From contig NZ_CP064954.1 of assembly GCF_011038655.2 (NCBI RefSeq), positions 1,488,001 through 1,552,000 of the forward strand: a stretch of DNA of 64,000 bases. The letters are read 5' to 3'. Positions 1-9,903 of this stretch are shown here, piece by piece; the first letter of the stretch is position 1, and every line of letters begins with the position of its first letter. Under the pieces are notes generated by a model that saw only the letters and a program-made list of their open reading frames with translations, was not told the DNA's origin and did not search any database. Made by a program: the position numbers and the translations under genes. This DNA is from Corynebacterium lizhenjunii. Lineage in GTDB: Bacteria; Actinomycetota; Actinomycetes; Mycobacteriales; Mycobacteriaceae.

Positions 1-1
1 C

Positions 2-973
2 GGCGGTGCCGGCTACGTGGGCAGCGTCTGTGCCGCGGTCCTGCTGGAAGTCGGCCACGACGTAACCGTGATAGATAACTTCACTACCGGAAACCGCAGT
101 GCCGTACCGGAAGGCGCACGCCTAGTTGAAGGGGACGTCCGGGAGGTAGCCGGGGGCGTTCTCGCCGAGGGCGGCTTTGACGGCGTACTGCACTTTGCTG
201 CACGCTCCCTTGTGGGCGAGTCCGTAGAGTCCCCTGCCGAGTATTGGCAGCACAACGTGGTAACTACCCTGGCATTGCTGGATGCCATGCGCGACAATGA
301 CGTGCGCAACCTGGTCTTTTCCTCCACCGCCGCGACCTATGGGGAGCCTGCACAGGTTCCGATTACCGAGGATATGCCCACCTCGCCCACCAACCCCTAC
401 GGGGCGTCCAAGTTGGCTATTGACCACGCCATCTCCTCTTATGCCCACGCCTATGGTCTGGGAGCAACGTCGCTGCGCTACTTCAACGTCGCGGGAGCCT
501 ATGGCACGATCGGGGAAAACCGCGAGGTCGAAACCCACCTTATCCCGTTGGTACTGCAGGTAGCCTTAGGGCACCGGGAGCAGATCTCCATCTTCGGCGA
601 CGACTACGACACCGCCGATGGCACCGCGGTGCGCGACTACATCCACATCCTTGACCTCGCCCAGGCCCACCTGCTAGCTCTGGAGAGCAATACTCCAGGG
701 CAGCACCGCATTTACAACCTGGGCTCTGGCGATGGCTACTCCGTCCAACAGGTCATCGACACCTGCCGGGAAGTCACCGGCCACCCCATCCCCGCCCAGC
801 ATGCTCCCCGGCGCGCCGGGGACCCCGCCACACTTATTGCTTCTTCGGAGAAGATCAAGCAGGAGTTGGGGTGGGCCCCACAACGCACTGACCTGCACAC
901 CATCGTCTCTGATGCCTGGGCTTTTCACACCCAGCTGGGAGACCAGGCGCACTCCGCTGACCGGCGCGCTTAA
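2..973 (+). CDS. galE: UDP-glucose 4-epimerase, 5' end missing
   Basis: Interconverts UDP-glucose and UDP-galactose (Leloir pathway; cell-wall galactan precursor) in the cytosol. The frame is open from the first bases: the visible protein begins inside the Rossmann motif GGAGYVGS, so only a few N-terminal residues lie upstream of the window. SDR catalytic residues are visible: Ser/Thr in [11 protein letters not shown] (about residue 108) and the YxxxK pair in NPYGASK (about 133 and 137). 323 residues are seen, close to the usual 330. The TAA stop shares TTAA with the stop of the convergent DUF4192 gene, a 4-bp overlap. In corynebacteria galE usually follows dtxR, which would lie just upstream. 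Confidence 0.95.
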   Translation, partial: GGAGYVGSVCAAVLLEVGHDVTVIDNFTTGNRSAVPEGARLVEGDVREVAGGVLAEGGFDGVLHFAARSLVGESVESPAEYWQHNVVTTLALLDAMRDNDVRNLVFSSTAATYGEPAQVPITEDMPTSPTNPYGASKLAIDHAISSYAHAYGLGATSLRYFNVAGAYGTIGENREVETHLIPLVLQVALGHREQISIFGDDYDTADGTAVRDYIHILDLAQAHLLALESNTPGQHRIYNLGSGDGYSVQQVIDTCREVTGHPIPAQHAPRRAGDPATLIASSEKIKQELGWAPQRTDLHTIVSDAWAFHTQLGDQAHSADRRA

Positions 974-2082
974 CCGCAGTTGCCGAGCGGGGACTCTGGT
1001 TCCTCGGCAAGGTTCACGACCGCGAGCCGTGAGCCGTCGCGCAGCGAATCGACCAGACTGTCATGGAGGCCCGCCCGGTAGCCCTTGTCCATTAAACGCG
1101 CCAGAGTATGCTGGGGTTCCTCCTTGAGCACAACGGACAGTACGGTGCCAGCGATCATCGGCAAGCCCTGCGCAATCTGCGTGGCAGCAAAGATGGTCAG
1201 TGCATTCCAGCGGGAGAGGCCTTCGACGCTTTGCGCTACTGCCAGCAGAATGGTTGCGGCGGCATCGGGAGCCTCCAGCAAAGCCCCCATGGCGAGGTCG
1301 CGGGTGAGAGTACAGCCCATGATCGCCCCCACGCGGCCCAAGAGCCCAGGCTGCCGGAGCAGCTCATCCAGTGTCCAGTCCGCCTCTGTCGCACGGGTGA
1401 CCACCAATTCAATGAACGCAGGAATGTCTTCTACCTCGAGCTCACGGCACAGGTCGTGTGGGGGATAGCTAGGCGGCAGGCACCGGCCTAAAGAGAGCAA
1501 ACTGGCTTCCCGCCCCACAATGCTTTCCAACTCCGCGCGGTGGCTGGGACACAGGAAACGATTGCGCTCCTGGTAGAAGGACTGCGCCGCAGCGCGGCTG
1601 ACTTCCGGCAGCTGGCCCTGTTCTACCCACCGCTGCATGCTGGGGGAATTGATGATGGACGGTATGGTGCCCTCGCACCATGGATCCTGGGCACCGCCAG
1701 CAAACTGCTGGGGACCGAAGCAGACTTCGTAGGGTTGGCCCACGGCAATTTCTGGACTATGCCAGCAGGCGTCAATTTCGCGTCCGTCGTCATCGCTGCG
1801 GAAGTCATAGAGGAAATCGACGAGCCACTGCAGTGACTGCTGCGGACGGTGGGAAACAATAAAGGCGAAGACCACATCTGTCCCGGCAGAGACGGCGTCG
1901 AACGCCTCCGGGAGGTAGTCGTGAGCGTCTGCGATGTCACAACGCGCAATGGGGCCTAGTCGAAGGTTGTCCGCATGCTCATGAAACGCCATGAGGAGCA
2001 CGGACTCGGTGGGATAGAACCCCAGCGCACCGGGGACATTGGACAAGAGGAAACCTGGTGAATATGTGTCGTGTGTGTTCAT
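970..2082 (-). CDS. DUF4192 domain-containing protein
   Basis: A 370-residue soluble protein of unknown function. It matches the actinobacterial DUF4192 family by its N-terminus ([20 protein letters not shown], then VLLMAF) and overall length; I know no experimentally defined role for the family. The ATG at 2082 is preferred over an in-frame start 17 codons upstream because GAAGGTGG lies just before it and the conserved region begins a few residues later. It is convergent with galE (stops overlap by 4 bp) and divergent from the PAC2 gene, with 367 bp between the two starts. The family assignment is from memory of conserved residues, not a search. Confidence 0.75.
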   Translation of the reverse strand: MNTHDTYSPGFLLSNVPGALGFYPTESVLLMAFHEHADNLRLGPIARCDIADAHDYLPEAFDAVSAGTDVVFAFIVSHRPQQSLQWLVDFLYDFRSDDDGREIDACWHSPEIAVGQPYEVCFGPQQFAGGAQDPWCEGTIPSIINSPSMQRWVEQGQLPEVSRAAAQSFYQERNRFLCPSHRAELESIVGREASLLSLGRCLPPSYPPHDLCRELEVEDIPAFIELVVTRATEADWTLDELLRQPGLLGRVGAIMGCTLTRDLAMGALLEAPDAAATILLAVAQSVEGLSRWNALTIFAATQIAQGLPMIAGTVLSVVLKEEPQHTLARLMDKGYRAGLHDSLVDSLRDGSRLAVVNLAEEPESPLGNCG

Positions 2083-2449
2083 GTGCCCACCTTCGCACCC
2101 CGAGTCAACCCCCGGCAAGGGGAATTTTTCCAATCTGTGGATAACTCGTCATTTTGCGCACTTTAGTGGGCAAATCTTGCAGTTATCCACAGGAAGAATT
2201 CCACAGATTAAGATTATGTCGCGGTTTTAACTACTGTGACCGTCGGTCGGCGCGGGAGGCAACGCGGTGCAGCAACTAGTCGATATAATGGCAGGCTAGC
2301 CCAAACCTTTTACGCTCTGACCGTGTGAATACTCGCGCCATGTAGACCCCGGCCAGAAGCAGCCCAGCCGTGCGCAGGCGGGAATAGCTGCCGCCCCACT
2401 GGTGTTGTGCCCAACAGTGGCCAGCGATGGCCGAACAAGGAGGAATACC
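2083..2449. promoter_or_regulatory. divergent intergenic region with two DnaA boxes and a TATAAT element
   Basis: No gene is seen in these 367 bases. The part next to DUF4192 is AT-rich and holds two perfect consensus DnaA boxes in inverted orientation: TGTGGATAA at 2136-2144 and TTATCCACA at 2183-2191. A perfect -10 hexamer TATAAT lies at 2284-2289, about 160 bp before the PAC2 start, but I see no good -35 at the right distance. The boxes are read directly; a role in DnaA titration or DnaA-controlled transcription is inference. Confidence 0.5.
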
Positions 2450-3583
2450 ATGGATAATTCTCAACAACGTTTTTATGAATTAGAGTACCCCGTCCCCGCT
2501 GTCAACAGCTCGCCCAATAGCTCGGCTGAAGGCGATAAGGGAGCTACGCTCATCGTGGCGCTGCACGGCTATGCTGATGCCGGCCAGGCGGTAGAAACCA
2601 GCGCCAACCACCTCAAGGCCGCCTTAGAGCACCGCCTGATTGCCTCCTTCGAAACAGACGAGCTCATTGATTATCGCTCTCGCCGCCCTGCGGTAACCAT
2701 AGCGGAGGACGAGGACCTGCAGATTGAGAACTTTGACATCGAGATGAGTGTCCTTAGAGACCCTTCCGGTAAAGCTTTCCTGTTGCTCTCCGGCCCGGAG
2801 CCTGACTTGCGTTGGCGCGGCTTTACTGAGGCCGTGACCGACTTGGCCCAAAAGTTCAAAGTAGACAACACCATCTGTCTGTACGCGGCCCCCATGCCTA
2901 CCCCGCATACCCGCCCCATGGTGGTCACCGCCCACGGTAACTCCCAGAAACTAGTTGGCCACATGCTGCGCATGGACTCCACCATGATGGTGCCGGGGGC
3001 AGCCTCCCTGTTTATTGAGCGCGCCCTGGCCAAGGCCGGTAGTAATGTGGCTGGCTATACGGCACACGTGCCCCATTACTTGGGCGCTTCGGGTTACCCG
3101 CAGGCGACTTTGGGCTTGCTAGAGAGCATCAGCCATACGTTGGGGCTCAAGATTCCCCTGAAGTCCTTGGAACGCGACGTGGAACGCTTTAACCAGCAGC
3201 TAGAGACTCAAGTTATGGACTCCGAGGAGATCATAGAGGTAATTCAGCAACTCGAGGAGCAATACGACCGCTACATGGAGCGTTACCGCCAGGAGCACCC
3301 CCAGGCCATCATGCCGGGCGAGGCAGCCCTGCCTACTGCCGACGAGCTTTCGGCGGAGTTTGAAAAGTTCCTCGACGCCGTGGGACACGAGGAATCCTGG
3401 CGAGCACAAATCCTCTCTGAGGACATCAATGACCGCGAGGATGCAATTGGGGCCCCCGGCCCAGCCGCTAGTGACAACAATGTTGCCGATACCACCGATA
3501 GTGTAGACCCCGCAGACGCTGCCGATGCCGCCGAAGACCCCACCGCCGATGACGCTGAGGGTTCTCCCGGCGCTGGTTCCTAG
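2450..3583 (+). CDS. PAC2 family protein
   Basis: A 377-residue member of the PAC2 (proteasome assembly chaperone 2-like) family common in actinobacteria. Bacterial function is not established; corynebacteria lack a 20S proteasome, so a proteasome role should not be assumed. The family signature is in the first half (TLIVALHGYADAGQAVE, near residues 30-46, and DELIDYRSRRP near 75-85). The tail after about residue 320 is acidic and Ala/Asp-rich, likely disordered. The ATG at 2450 is chosen because AAGGAGG lies 8 nt before it; an upstream in-frame ATG at 2402 has no such site. The same gene lies beside the Ski2-like helicase in other corynebacteria. Confidence 0.8.
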   Translation: MDNSQQRFYELEYPVPAVNSSPNSSAEGDKGATLIVALHGYADAGQAVETSANHLKAALEHRLIASFETDELIDYRSRRPAVTIAEDEDLQIENFDIEMSVLRDPSGKAFLLLSGPEPDLRWRGFTEAVTDLAQKFKVDNTICLYAAPMPTPHTRPMVVTAHGNSQKLVGHMLRMDSTMMVPGAASLFIERALAKAGSNVAGYTAHVPHYLGASGYPQATLGLLESISHTLGLKIPLKSLERDVERFNQQLETQVMDSEEIIEVIQQLEEQYDRYMERYRQEHPQAIMPGEAALPTADELSAEFEKFLDAVGHEESWRAQILSEDINDREDAIGAPGPAASDNNVADTTDSVDPADAADAAEDPTADDAEGSPGAGS

Positions 3584-3591
3584 GTCTGTGT

Positions 3592-3643
3592 CTTAGGCCC
3601 GTACCTTAAGCCCGTGTCTTAGGCCCGTGTCTTAGGCCCTTGC
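3592..3643. repeat. tandem repeat, 13 bp x 4
   Basis: Four consecutive 13-bp units (CTTAGGCCCGTGT and close variants) begin 9 bp after the PAC2 stop codon. Units are 3592-3604, 3605-3617, 3618-3630 and 3631-3643, with one to three differences between them. Not coding. It is one of several short tandem arrays at gene 3' ends in this window. Confidence 0.9.
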
Positions 3644-3722
3644 CAATTACTGGCAGTCATTGCACGGGCAGGCTCACGGCCCTGCCACACCCGGTACCCA
3701 TAATGGCATACACTGGGCTGCT

Positions 3723-6266
3723 GTGAACCTTTCCCAGCACCTCAGCGACTTCCAAGACGTACCCGAGTCCGTGCTCGATGATGTCATTTGGGACGCGTTC
3801 CAGACCTGGACATCGGAGCGCGGCATTAGCCTCTACCCTGCTCAGGAGGAAGCCAGCCTCGCCGCGCTGGCTGGAGATAATGTCATCTTGGCCACCCCCA
3901 CGGGATCGGGAAAGTCCATGGTGGCAAACGCCGCGCACTTTTTTGCGCTGGCCAAGGGGCAGCGCACGTTCTACACCGCTCCCATTAAGGCGCTAGTCAG
4001 CGAGAAGTTCTTCGCGCTGTGCGAGATCTTCGGAGCGGAAAACGTTGGGATGATGACTGGGGATGCCACCGTAAACCACAAGGCCCCCATCATTGCAGCC
4101 ACGGCAGAAATCGTCGCTAATATCGCTTTGCGCGACGGAGCTAACGCCGACATCGCCCAGGTGGTTATGGATGAGTTCCACTACTATTCAGAGCCCGGGC
4201 GCGGCTGGGCATGGCAGGTCCCGCTGTTGGAACTTCCCCACACCCAATTCATTCTCATGTCTGCGACTCTGGGAGATACCAAATGGCTCGAAGATGACTT
4301 GACCGCCCGCACAGGGCGCAAAACCAGCTTGGTCACCGGCAGCACCCGGCCGGTGCCGCTGGACTTTAGCTACACGTTCTCTGCTGTACATGAGACCATT
4401 GAGGAGCTACTCTCCCGGGGCAAGGCCCCTATCTATGTTGTGCATTTCTCCCAGCGGGAGGCTGCTGAGCGCGCCCAAGCATTGACCTCTTTGCCCACAA
4501 TGCTCAGCGCGGCAGAAAAGGACGCCATCACCGCAGAAATCGGCGCCTTCCGCTTTAGTACAGCTTTCGGCCGCGATCTCTCTAAACTGCTCCGCAAGGG
4601 CATTGGCATTCACCATGCGGGGATGCTGCCCAAGTACCGCCGGTTGGTAGAAAGGCTGGCCCAAAAGGGGCTGCTCAAGGTTATCTGCGGCACGGACACA
4701 CTGGGCGTGGGTATCAACGTCCCCATACGCACGGTATTGATGACAGGCCTGGCCAAATTCGACGGCTCGCGCCAGCGCATCCTCAAATCCCGCGAATTTC
4801 ACCAAATCGCTGGGCGCGCGGGCCGGGCGGGTTATGACACCGAAGGCACTGTGGTGGTCCAGGCCCCCGAGCACGAGATTGAAAACGCCAAAGCTCGCCG
4901 CCGCGCGGGCGATGACCCAGCCCGCTTGAAAAAGCTTAAGAAGAAGTCCGCTCGCGATGGCGAGGTCACGTGGTCAGAAAAGACCTACCTCCGGCTCATA
5001 GACGCTGAACCTGAGCAGTTGAGCAGTCAATTCCGCGTGAGCAATTCGATGTTGCTCAATGTCTTGGCCCGCCATGGCGACGGTTTTGAACACATGCGCC
5101 ACTTGCTGCGCACCAACCACGACACCAGGGCAAAGCAAAACCAGGACATCCTCACCGCGCTGGATCTCTTCCGCGGCCTGCTGCGCACCGGCGTGGTGCA
5201 GCGCTCTACTAAGGGGCTAGACATTTATGGTCGCCCCTACCATGTGGTGCGCGAGCTCCCCCGCGACTTCGCACTAAACCAGCCGCTAGCCCCGTTTGCC
5301 CTGGCCGCGCTGAGTGTGTTGGACCCCGAGTCCCCGACGTTTGCCTATGACATTATCTCCGTCTTCGAGTCCATTTTGGATGATCCCCGGCCGGTGCTGC
5401 GCGCCCAGCAGCAGGCTGCACGGGGCGAGGAAATCGCTGCCCTCAAGGCGGAGGGCGTGGACTACACCGAACGGATGGTCATTGTCGAGGAGATCACTTG
5501 GCCCATGCCCCTTGATGAGCTCCTCCACCAAGCATATGACACATTCGCAGAGACTAACGCATGGGTCAAGGAGTTCACATTGTCCCCGAAGTCGGTGGTG
5601 CGCGACATGCTGGAAAACGCAATGACGTTCTCCGATCTCGTTGCCACCTATGGTTTGGCGCGCTCCGAAGGCGTGGTGCTGCGCTACCTTACCGATGCCT
5701 GGCGTACCCTGCGCCAGTCCGTGCCAGATGAGTTCTATACCGAAGAGCTTGCCGATGTCGTCGAATGGCTCGGCGAGCTTATCCGCCAGGTGGATTCCTC
5801 GCTGGTGGACGAGTGGGCACAAATGACCGGCGAGGATCAGCCCGTTGACGCCGCCACTATGGAACGCGAGTTGGCATTTGGCGTCGAAGATCCCACTGCC
5901 CTAACCTCCAACCGGCGTGCCTTTGGCATCATGGTCCGCAACTACTTCTTCCGCCTGGTCAACCTCTTTGCACTGGAAAAGGAAGAACGTTTGGAGCAGC
6001 TGGTGGACTACCTCGATGATGTCCCGGACTTCGGCGGCGCGATGGATGCTTACTTTGCTGACTACGACGATATCGATTGGGGACCAGCCGCCCGCGGCCC
6101 GGAGTACTTCCATGTCGAGGGCGAGGGCTCGCGCAGCTGGACAGTGCGCCAAATCCTTAAAGACCCCGCCGGAGACAATGCCTATCAATTCGTAGGCACC
6201 GTGGACCTCGATGCTTCTGATGCTGCCGGCGAAGTCCGCCTCTCCTCGCTACACATCGAGGCCTAA
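3723..6266 (+). CDS. Ski2-like DEAD/DEAH-box RNA helicase (DUF3516 family)
   Basis: An ATP-dependent helicase of 847 residues, probably acting in RNA processing or decay. Superfamily-2 motifs in order: Walker A ATPTGSGKS (about residues 57-65), DEFH in VVMDEFHYY, SATLGDT (motif III), GIHHAGMLP and GTDTLGVGIN, then HQIAGRAGRAGYD (motif VI). The long C-terminal region matches the actinobacterial DUF3516 helicases. I start it at the GTG at 3723: TACACT (3709-3714) lies 8 nt upstream, which fits a leaderless transcript, and homologues begin with the same VNLSQHL stretch. A TTG 21 codons upstream is the alternative. The gene converges on ahpD. Confidence 0.88.
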   Translation: MNLSQHLSDFQDVPESVLDDVIWDAFQTWTSERGISLYPAQEEASLAALAGDNVILATPTGSGKSMVANAAHFFALAKGQRTFYTAPIKALVSEKFFALCEIFGAENVGMMTGDATVNHKAPIIAATAEIVANIALRDGANADIAQVVMDEFHYYSEPGRGWAWQVPLLELPHTQFILMSATLGDTKWLEDDLTARTGRKTSLVTGSTRPVPLDFSYTFSAVHETIEELLSRGKAPIYVVHFSQREAAERAQALTSLPTMLSAAEKDAITAEIGAFRFSTAFGRDLSKLLRKGIGIHHAGMLPKYRRLVERLAQKGLLKVICGTDTLGVGINVPIRTVLMTGLAKFDGSRQRILKSREFHQIAGRAGRAGYDTEGTVVVQAPEHEIENAKARRRAGDDPARLKKLKKKSARDGEVTWSEKTYLRLIDAEPEQLSSQFRVSNSMLLNVLARHGDGFEHMRHLLRTNHDTRAKQNQDILTALDLFRGLLRTGVVQRSTKGLDIYGRPYHVVRELPRDFALNQPLAPFALAALSVLDPESPTFAYDIISVFESILDDPRPVLRAQQQAARGEEIAALKAEGVDYTERMVIVEEITWPMPLDELLHQAYDTFAETNAWVKEFTLSPKSVVRDMLENAMTFSDLVATYGLARSEGVVLRYLTDAWRTLRQSVPDEFYTEELADVVEWLGELIRQVDSSLVDEWAQMTGEDQPVDAATMERELAFGVEDPTALTSNRRAFGIMVRNYFFRLVNLFALEKEERLEQLVDYLDDVPDFGGAMDAYFADYDDIDWGPAARGPEYFHVEGEGSRSWTVRQILKDPAGDNAYQFVGTVDLDASDAAGEVRLSSLHIEA

Positions 6267-6427
6267 CAGCTCGCAACCCAGCACATCCCGTGCTAGCAGC
6301 TTGCTGTAAAGCACGGGCCAGATTGTCCGCTGAAGTCCCGGGCACGAAAAGGGACCTGCACTGGTACTCAACGAACTAGCACAGGCCCCAAATTTTGGCG
6401 CTGAACGTTTCTCGCTGGGCCTGTCAC

Positions 6428-6453
6428 GCTGGGCCTTTATGCACGGGCCCAGC
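6428..6453. terminator. hairpin between convergent helicase and ahpD
   Basis: GCTGGGCC (6428-6435) pairs perfectly with GGCCCAGC (6446-6453) around a 10-nt loop. It lies between two convergent genes, so it could end transcription from either side. There is no clear T-run. A second, weaker hairpin (CCCGTGCT 6287-6294 with AGCACGGG 6310-6317) sits just after the helicase stop. Confidence 0.6.
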
Positions 6454-6491
6454 ATATGAAGCCCGCAGACACGCGGCCTGGTGTGGACCCC

Positions 6492-7016
6492 TTAGCGTGC
6501 GGCTTCAATCTGCACGGTCTGGACCACAGCCTGGATGACGGCACCAATCTTGACGCCTTCCCAGATCTGCTCCTTGGTCAGGCCCTCCTCCTGGAGAGTC
6601 TTAGCGTGGGCGGACAGGCAGTGCTCGCAACCATTGATGGCGGACACGACGGTGTTCCACAGCTCGAAGTTGGCCTTGTCTACACCCGGCTTGGAGATAA
6701 TGTTCATGCGCAGGCCGAACTTTACCTGAGCGTAGTCATCGCCCAGCCAGCCCTTGGCGCGGTAGGCCACGTTGTTCATGGCCATCACGGTAGCGGCGCC
6801 CAGGGCAGCATCGATAGCCTCGGCAGACAGGTGCTCCTTAGCCTCTTCCATGATTTCAGACAAGACGGTGTCGTTGCGGGTCGCAGCAGCTGCTGCCAGC
6901 AGGGAGCCCCACAGCTGCTCTTCGTTGAGCTCGGTGGAGCGGGCCAGGGATCCCAAGTTCAGCTTCTGGTCCTTGGCGTACTCCGGCAGGGAGGACTTCA
7001 GGTTATCAATAGACAT
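6492..7016 (-). CDS. ahpD: alkyl hydroperoxide reductase AhpD (carboxymuconolactone decarboxylase family)
   Basis: A thiol-disulfide adaptor that reduces the peroxiredoxin AhpC; in mycobacteria the electrons come from the lipoamide/Dlp system. At 174 residues it has the usual length. The active site is intact: Cys130 and Cys133 in [10 protein letters not shown], His137 and Glu118 fall at the same numbers as the catalytic residues of M. tuberculosis AhpD. AAGGAG precedes the ATG at 7016. It lies 147 bp downstream of ahpC on the same strand and is probably co-transcribed from the ahpC promoter under OxyR control. Confidence 0.95.
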   Translation of the reverse strand: MSIDNLKSSLPEYAKDQKLNLGSLARSTELNEEQLWGSLLAAAAATRNDTVLSEIMEEAKEHLSAEAIDAALGAATVMAMNNVAYRAKGWLGDDYAQVKFGLRMNIISKPGVDKANFELWNTVVSAINGCEHCLSAHAKTLQEEGLTKEQIWEGVKIGAVIQAVVQTVQIEAAR

Positions 7017-7163
7017 TACTTTTCTCCTTACGCGTTTTCATAGGCGATTTTCACGCCTGCTTAAAAGCAGGCCCCGCCGGGATATGACTCATATTCAGCG
7101 GGGCTGGTACTGACGATGGTTCTCAGGCTAACGTCCGGGGACGTAAGTCCTAGGGCATCCGCC

Positions 7164-7757
7164 TTAGAGGGAGGACTGCACAACCTCGAGCTTGTCGATG
7201 TTCTTGGTCGGGTCATTTGCCTGCCAGTTGCAAGCGCAAACCTCTTCGGACTGCAGGGCATCCAGCACGCGCAAAACCTCATCAACGTTACGACCCACGG
7301 CATCCGGAGTTACGGAGACGAACTGGATAACGCCGTCCGGGTCAATGATGAAGGTAGCGCGGTCAGCAACGCCAGCAGCGTTCTCCACGCCCAGGGCACG
7401 GATCAGGTCATGGCGAACATCGGCGAACATCGGGAACGGAACTTCCTTGAGCTCCGGGTGGGTTGCACGCCAGTTGAAGTGCGCAAACTCATTATCGGTG
7501 GAACCGCCCAGGATCTGGGTGTCTCGGTCCTGGAATTCCTCATCCAGCTTGCCAAAGGCAGCAATTTCGGTCGGGCACACGAAGGTGAAGTCCTTCGGGT
7601 AGAAGAAGACAACCTTCCACTTGCCCTCGTACTTGTCCAGGGACACCTGCTCGAAGTAATCCTCCGGCTGGGAAGCATTAACGTCGTGCAGATCACCACC
7701 CTTTAGTGCGGTCAGCTCAAACTCGGGGAATTTCTCTCCAACGGTCAAGATAGGCAT
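7164..7757 (-). CDS. ahpC: alkyl hydroperoxide reductase C, peroxiredoxin
   Basis: A 2-Cys peroxiredoxin that reduces H2O2, organic peroxides and peroxynitrite in the cytosol. It has 197 residues. The peroxidatic Cys61 lies in DFTFVCPTE and the C-terminal Cys174/Cys176 in EEVCACNW, the same three-cysteine layout as mycobacterial AhpC. The ATG at 7757 begins the conserved MPILTVGEKFP and has AGAGGAG upstream; the longer open frame beyond it runs into the promoter and oxyR region and is not coding. It is divergent from oxyR and upstream of ahpD, its reductant. Confidence 0.95.
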   Translation of the reverse strand: MPILTVGEKFPEFELTALKGGDLHDVNASQPEDYFEQVSLDKYEGKWKVVFFYPKDFTFVCPTEIAAFGKLDEEFQDRDTQILGGSTDNEFAHFNWRATHPELKEVPFPMFADVRHDLIRALGVENAAGVADRATFIIDPDGVIQFVSVTPDAVGRNVDEVLRVLDALQSEEVCACNWQANDPTKNIDKLEVVQSSL

Positions 7758-7830
7758 GTGGCCAAACTCCTCTTTCGGACGGGGTTGTCTGAATTGTCTC
7801 TTTAGCCGCCGTTGGCGACCAATGACATTC

Positions 7831-7859
7831 ATTATGCACCCTTTCCGCGCCCCTGTCAA
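7831..7859 (-). promoter_or_regulatory. near-consensus sigma-A promoter of ahpC
   Basis: On the minus strand TTGACA (7854-7859) and CATAAT (7831-7836) are separated by exactly 17 bp. Transcription would start about 65-70 nt before the ahpC ATG. The -35 lies beside the oxyR promoter region (oxyR -10 at 7883-7888), so OxyR bound here could affect both genes; I could not define a clean OxyR box. Confidence 0.75.
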
Positions 7860-7895
7860 TAGTTCCAACTTCTCAATGGTGCTAGAGTTATAGGC

Positions 7896-8843
7896 ATGAA
7901 CAATAAAGAGTACCGGCCGACACTCGCCCAGCTGCGCACATTTGTGACCATTGCGGAGAATAAGCACTTTGGCACCGCCGCTACCAAACTGCAGATTTCC
8001 CAGCCATCATTATCCCAGGCGCTCGTCGCCCTAGAACAGGGCTTGGGCATTCAGCTCATCGAGCGCTCTACCCGTCGCGTCATCGTCACCTCCGCAGGCC
8101 AGACGCTGTTACCGCACGCTAAAGCAACCCTAGAATCCGCTGAGGCATTCATGGCTCATGCCCGCGGCGCACAGGGCACCCTATCTGGTCCGCTGACCAT
8201 TGGCATTATCCCCACCGTCGCTCCATACATCCTGCCACACCTCCTGCGCTCCATCCGGGAGGAGTTTCCGGAGCTTGAACCCATCTTCGTCGAGGAGCAG
8301 ACCCACACTTTGCTGGAGCGCCTGCGCGACGGTCAGGTGGATCTAACCATCATGGCCCTGCCTGCCGAGGCTCATGGGATGGTTGAAGTTCCGCTTTACC
8401 AGGAACAGTTCCGGGTGGTTACTCACCGCACTCACCCGTTGGCCGGCAGGCAGGACCTTAGCCTTAAAAAATTGGATGAGCTGGATTTACTTCTGCTTGA
8501 TGATGGCCACTGTCTGCGCGAGCAGATCCTGGATCTGTGCCGGGCAGCACGCGTCAATCCCGCCGATGCCACTAATGCCGTCACCCGAGCTTCCTCCCTG
8601 ACCACCATCATGCAACTGGTCATTGGCGGTATGGGCGCCACCTTGATCCCCGCCTCCGCCCTGGCGGCTGAGTGCCGCCACCCTGATATTGCCGTAGGCA
8701 ATTTCGCCCCTGACGTCACGGCCCAGCGCCAGGTGGGCCTGGTCTTTCGCTCCTCGGCAGCACGCTCAGACGAGTTTCACGCGTTTGGCCAGTTGGTCTC
8801 GCGCGCCTTTGCACAGGTAATGGAAGAGCAGGTGCCCCGTTAG
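7896..8843 (+). CDS. oxyR: hydrogen peroxide sensor OxyR, LysR-type regulator
   Basis: A LysR-family regulator that senses H2O2 through a disulfide and controls the divergent ahpC-ahpD genes. It has 315 residues. The N-terminal helix-turn-helix spans about residues 10-70 (HFGTAATKLQISQPSLSQAL) and is followed by the substrate-binding-like domain. The redox pair is visible as Cys206 and Cys215 in DGHCLREQILDLC, nine apart like Cys199/Cys208 of E. coli OxyR. There is no ribosome site; TAGAGT (7883-7888) ends 7 nt before the ATG, so the transcript is probably leaderless. Confidence 0.93.
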   Translation: MNNKEYRPTLAQLRTFVTIAENKHFGTAATKLQISQPSLSQALVALEQGLGIQLIERSTRRVIVTSAGQTLLPHAKATLESAEAFMAHARGAQGTLSGPLTIGIIPTVAPYILPHLLRSIREEFPELEPIFVEEQTHTLLERLRDGQVDLTIMALPAEAHGMVEVPLYQEQFRVVTHRTHPLAGRQDLSLKKLDELDLLLLDDGHCLREQILDLCRAARVNPADATNAVTRASSLTTIMQLVIGGMGATLIPASALAAECRHPDIAVGNFAPDVTAQRQVGLVFRSSAARSDEFHAFGQLVSRAFAQVMEEQVPR

Positions 8844-8854
8844 GACACCTGCTC
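8826..8854 (+). terminator. hairpin over the oxyR stop codon
   Basis: GAGCAGGTG (8826-8834) and CACCTGCTC (8846-8854) form a perfect 9-bp stem that includes the end of oxyR. It lies between two convergent genes. There is no T-run. Confidence 0.55.
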
Positions 8855-8892
8855 CGCACAGTTCGATGGCGCTTTCGCCTAGCTCCTAGGGC

Positions 8893-9903
8893 CTACGCAG
8901 CCGGGGCGGGAATCTGACCACCAATTGCCTGCCGGTAGACGTGCCCCAGGGCTAGATACTGCGCGGGCAGCAGTACCAGCAGCCCGAACCCCAGCGTCAC
9001 AAGACCCAAGACGAGCATGATGAACATCAGCAACAGCTGGAAACCCACCAGCGGCAGATAATTCTTCGCGCCCAGCTTCACGCCCATTGGGATAGATTCC
9101 AATACCCCGGCGCGCCCATCTGCAACCAGCCACACAATCAACGTAAAGAATGGTGTGACGAATGCCATAAGCACAGTCAAACCCAGAACTGCCAGCAACA
9201 CCGTTCCAAGCGCAGCAAGAGCTACCGCTGGGTCATCCAACTGCTCTATACTCTGCTCCAACCGTTGAAGAGCACCGAAGAGGGTAATAAACGCAAGCGC
9301 CAAAGCCAACGCAGCAGAGATGATGCCAACCAGGATGCTGGCCCCAATAACCTTCCAGAAGTTCTGGGTGCGCGGAATATCCTTAAAACCTGCCTTGGGG
9401 GCATCAATATCGCGCAGCACCAAGGAGTAAATGACTGGGGTAAGCAGCAACCCGATGATAGCTGCCAGGCTGTTAAGTGCAATATCCCCTGGGCCCCACG
9501 GGGAAGCTCCTATGTGCACCTCCGCATTCGCATCTCCTGTCCAGCCCGCTGCGAAGCCAGCGATGAGACCAACCACGACTGCCACACCGATGAACAGCAA
9601 GCTGCCCAGAACCCACAGCCCGGGATTCTGGAAGGTGCGCTTAAAGCCAAATTTGATTGCCTCCCAGGGGTGAACTCCCGGGGGTGCCGGAATGGTTGCA
9701 CCATTGACACCGTATTCCCCGGCACCCTCGTAGCCGGAGTAACCGTTAAACTCGGCCCCGGTGCCAGCGCTCGAATCTGAATGCGTCGGATAACTCGGGA
9801 CCCCGAAGTCAGGGCGGTCTTCTGGGTGATTTGTAGGTTCATAGCGCCCAGGCTCCGGACGCTGGTCCCCTCCGTCACGCTGCGGGTCATTTGGGGTTGT
9901 CAT
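8893..9903 (-). CDS. hypothetical multi-pass membrane protein
   Basis: Function not recognised. The first 75 or so of 336 residues are hydrophilic and rich in Pro, Gly, Asp and Tyr. After HPWEAIKFGFKRTFQNPG come about six membrane segments (for example LWVLGSLLFIGVAVVVGLI and a long Leu/Ala/Ile-rich block near 180-240). Proteins of this build, with a cytosolic disordered head and a polytopic domain, recur in corynebacteria. AAGGAGG lies 6 nt before the ATG. It is convergent with oxyR and divergent from hrpA. Confidence 0.8.
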   Translation of the reverse strand: MTTPNDPQRDGGDQRPEPGRYEPTNHPEDRPDFGVPSYPTHSDSSAGTGAEFNGYSGYEGAGEYGVNGATIPAPPGVHPWEAIKFGFKRTFQNPGLWVLGSLLFIGVAVVVGLIAGFAAGWTGDANAEVHIGASPWGPGDIALNSLAAIIGLLLTPVIYSLVLRDIDAPKAGFKDIPRTQNFWKVIGASILVGIISAALALALAFITLFGALQRLEQSIEQLDDPAVALAALGTVLLAVLGLTVLMAFVTPFFTLIVWLVADGRAGVLESIPMGVKLGAKNYLPLVGFQLLLMFIMLVLGLVTLGFGLLVLLPAQYLALGHVYRQAIGGQIPAPAA

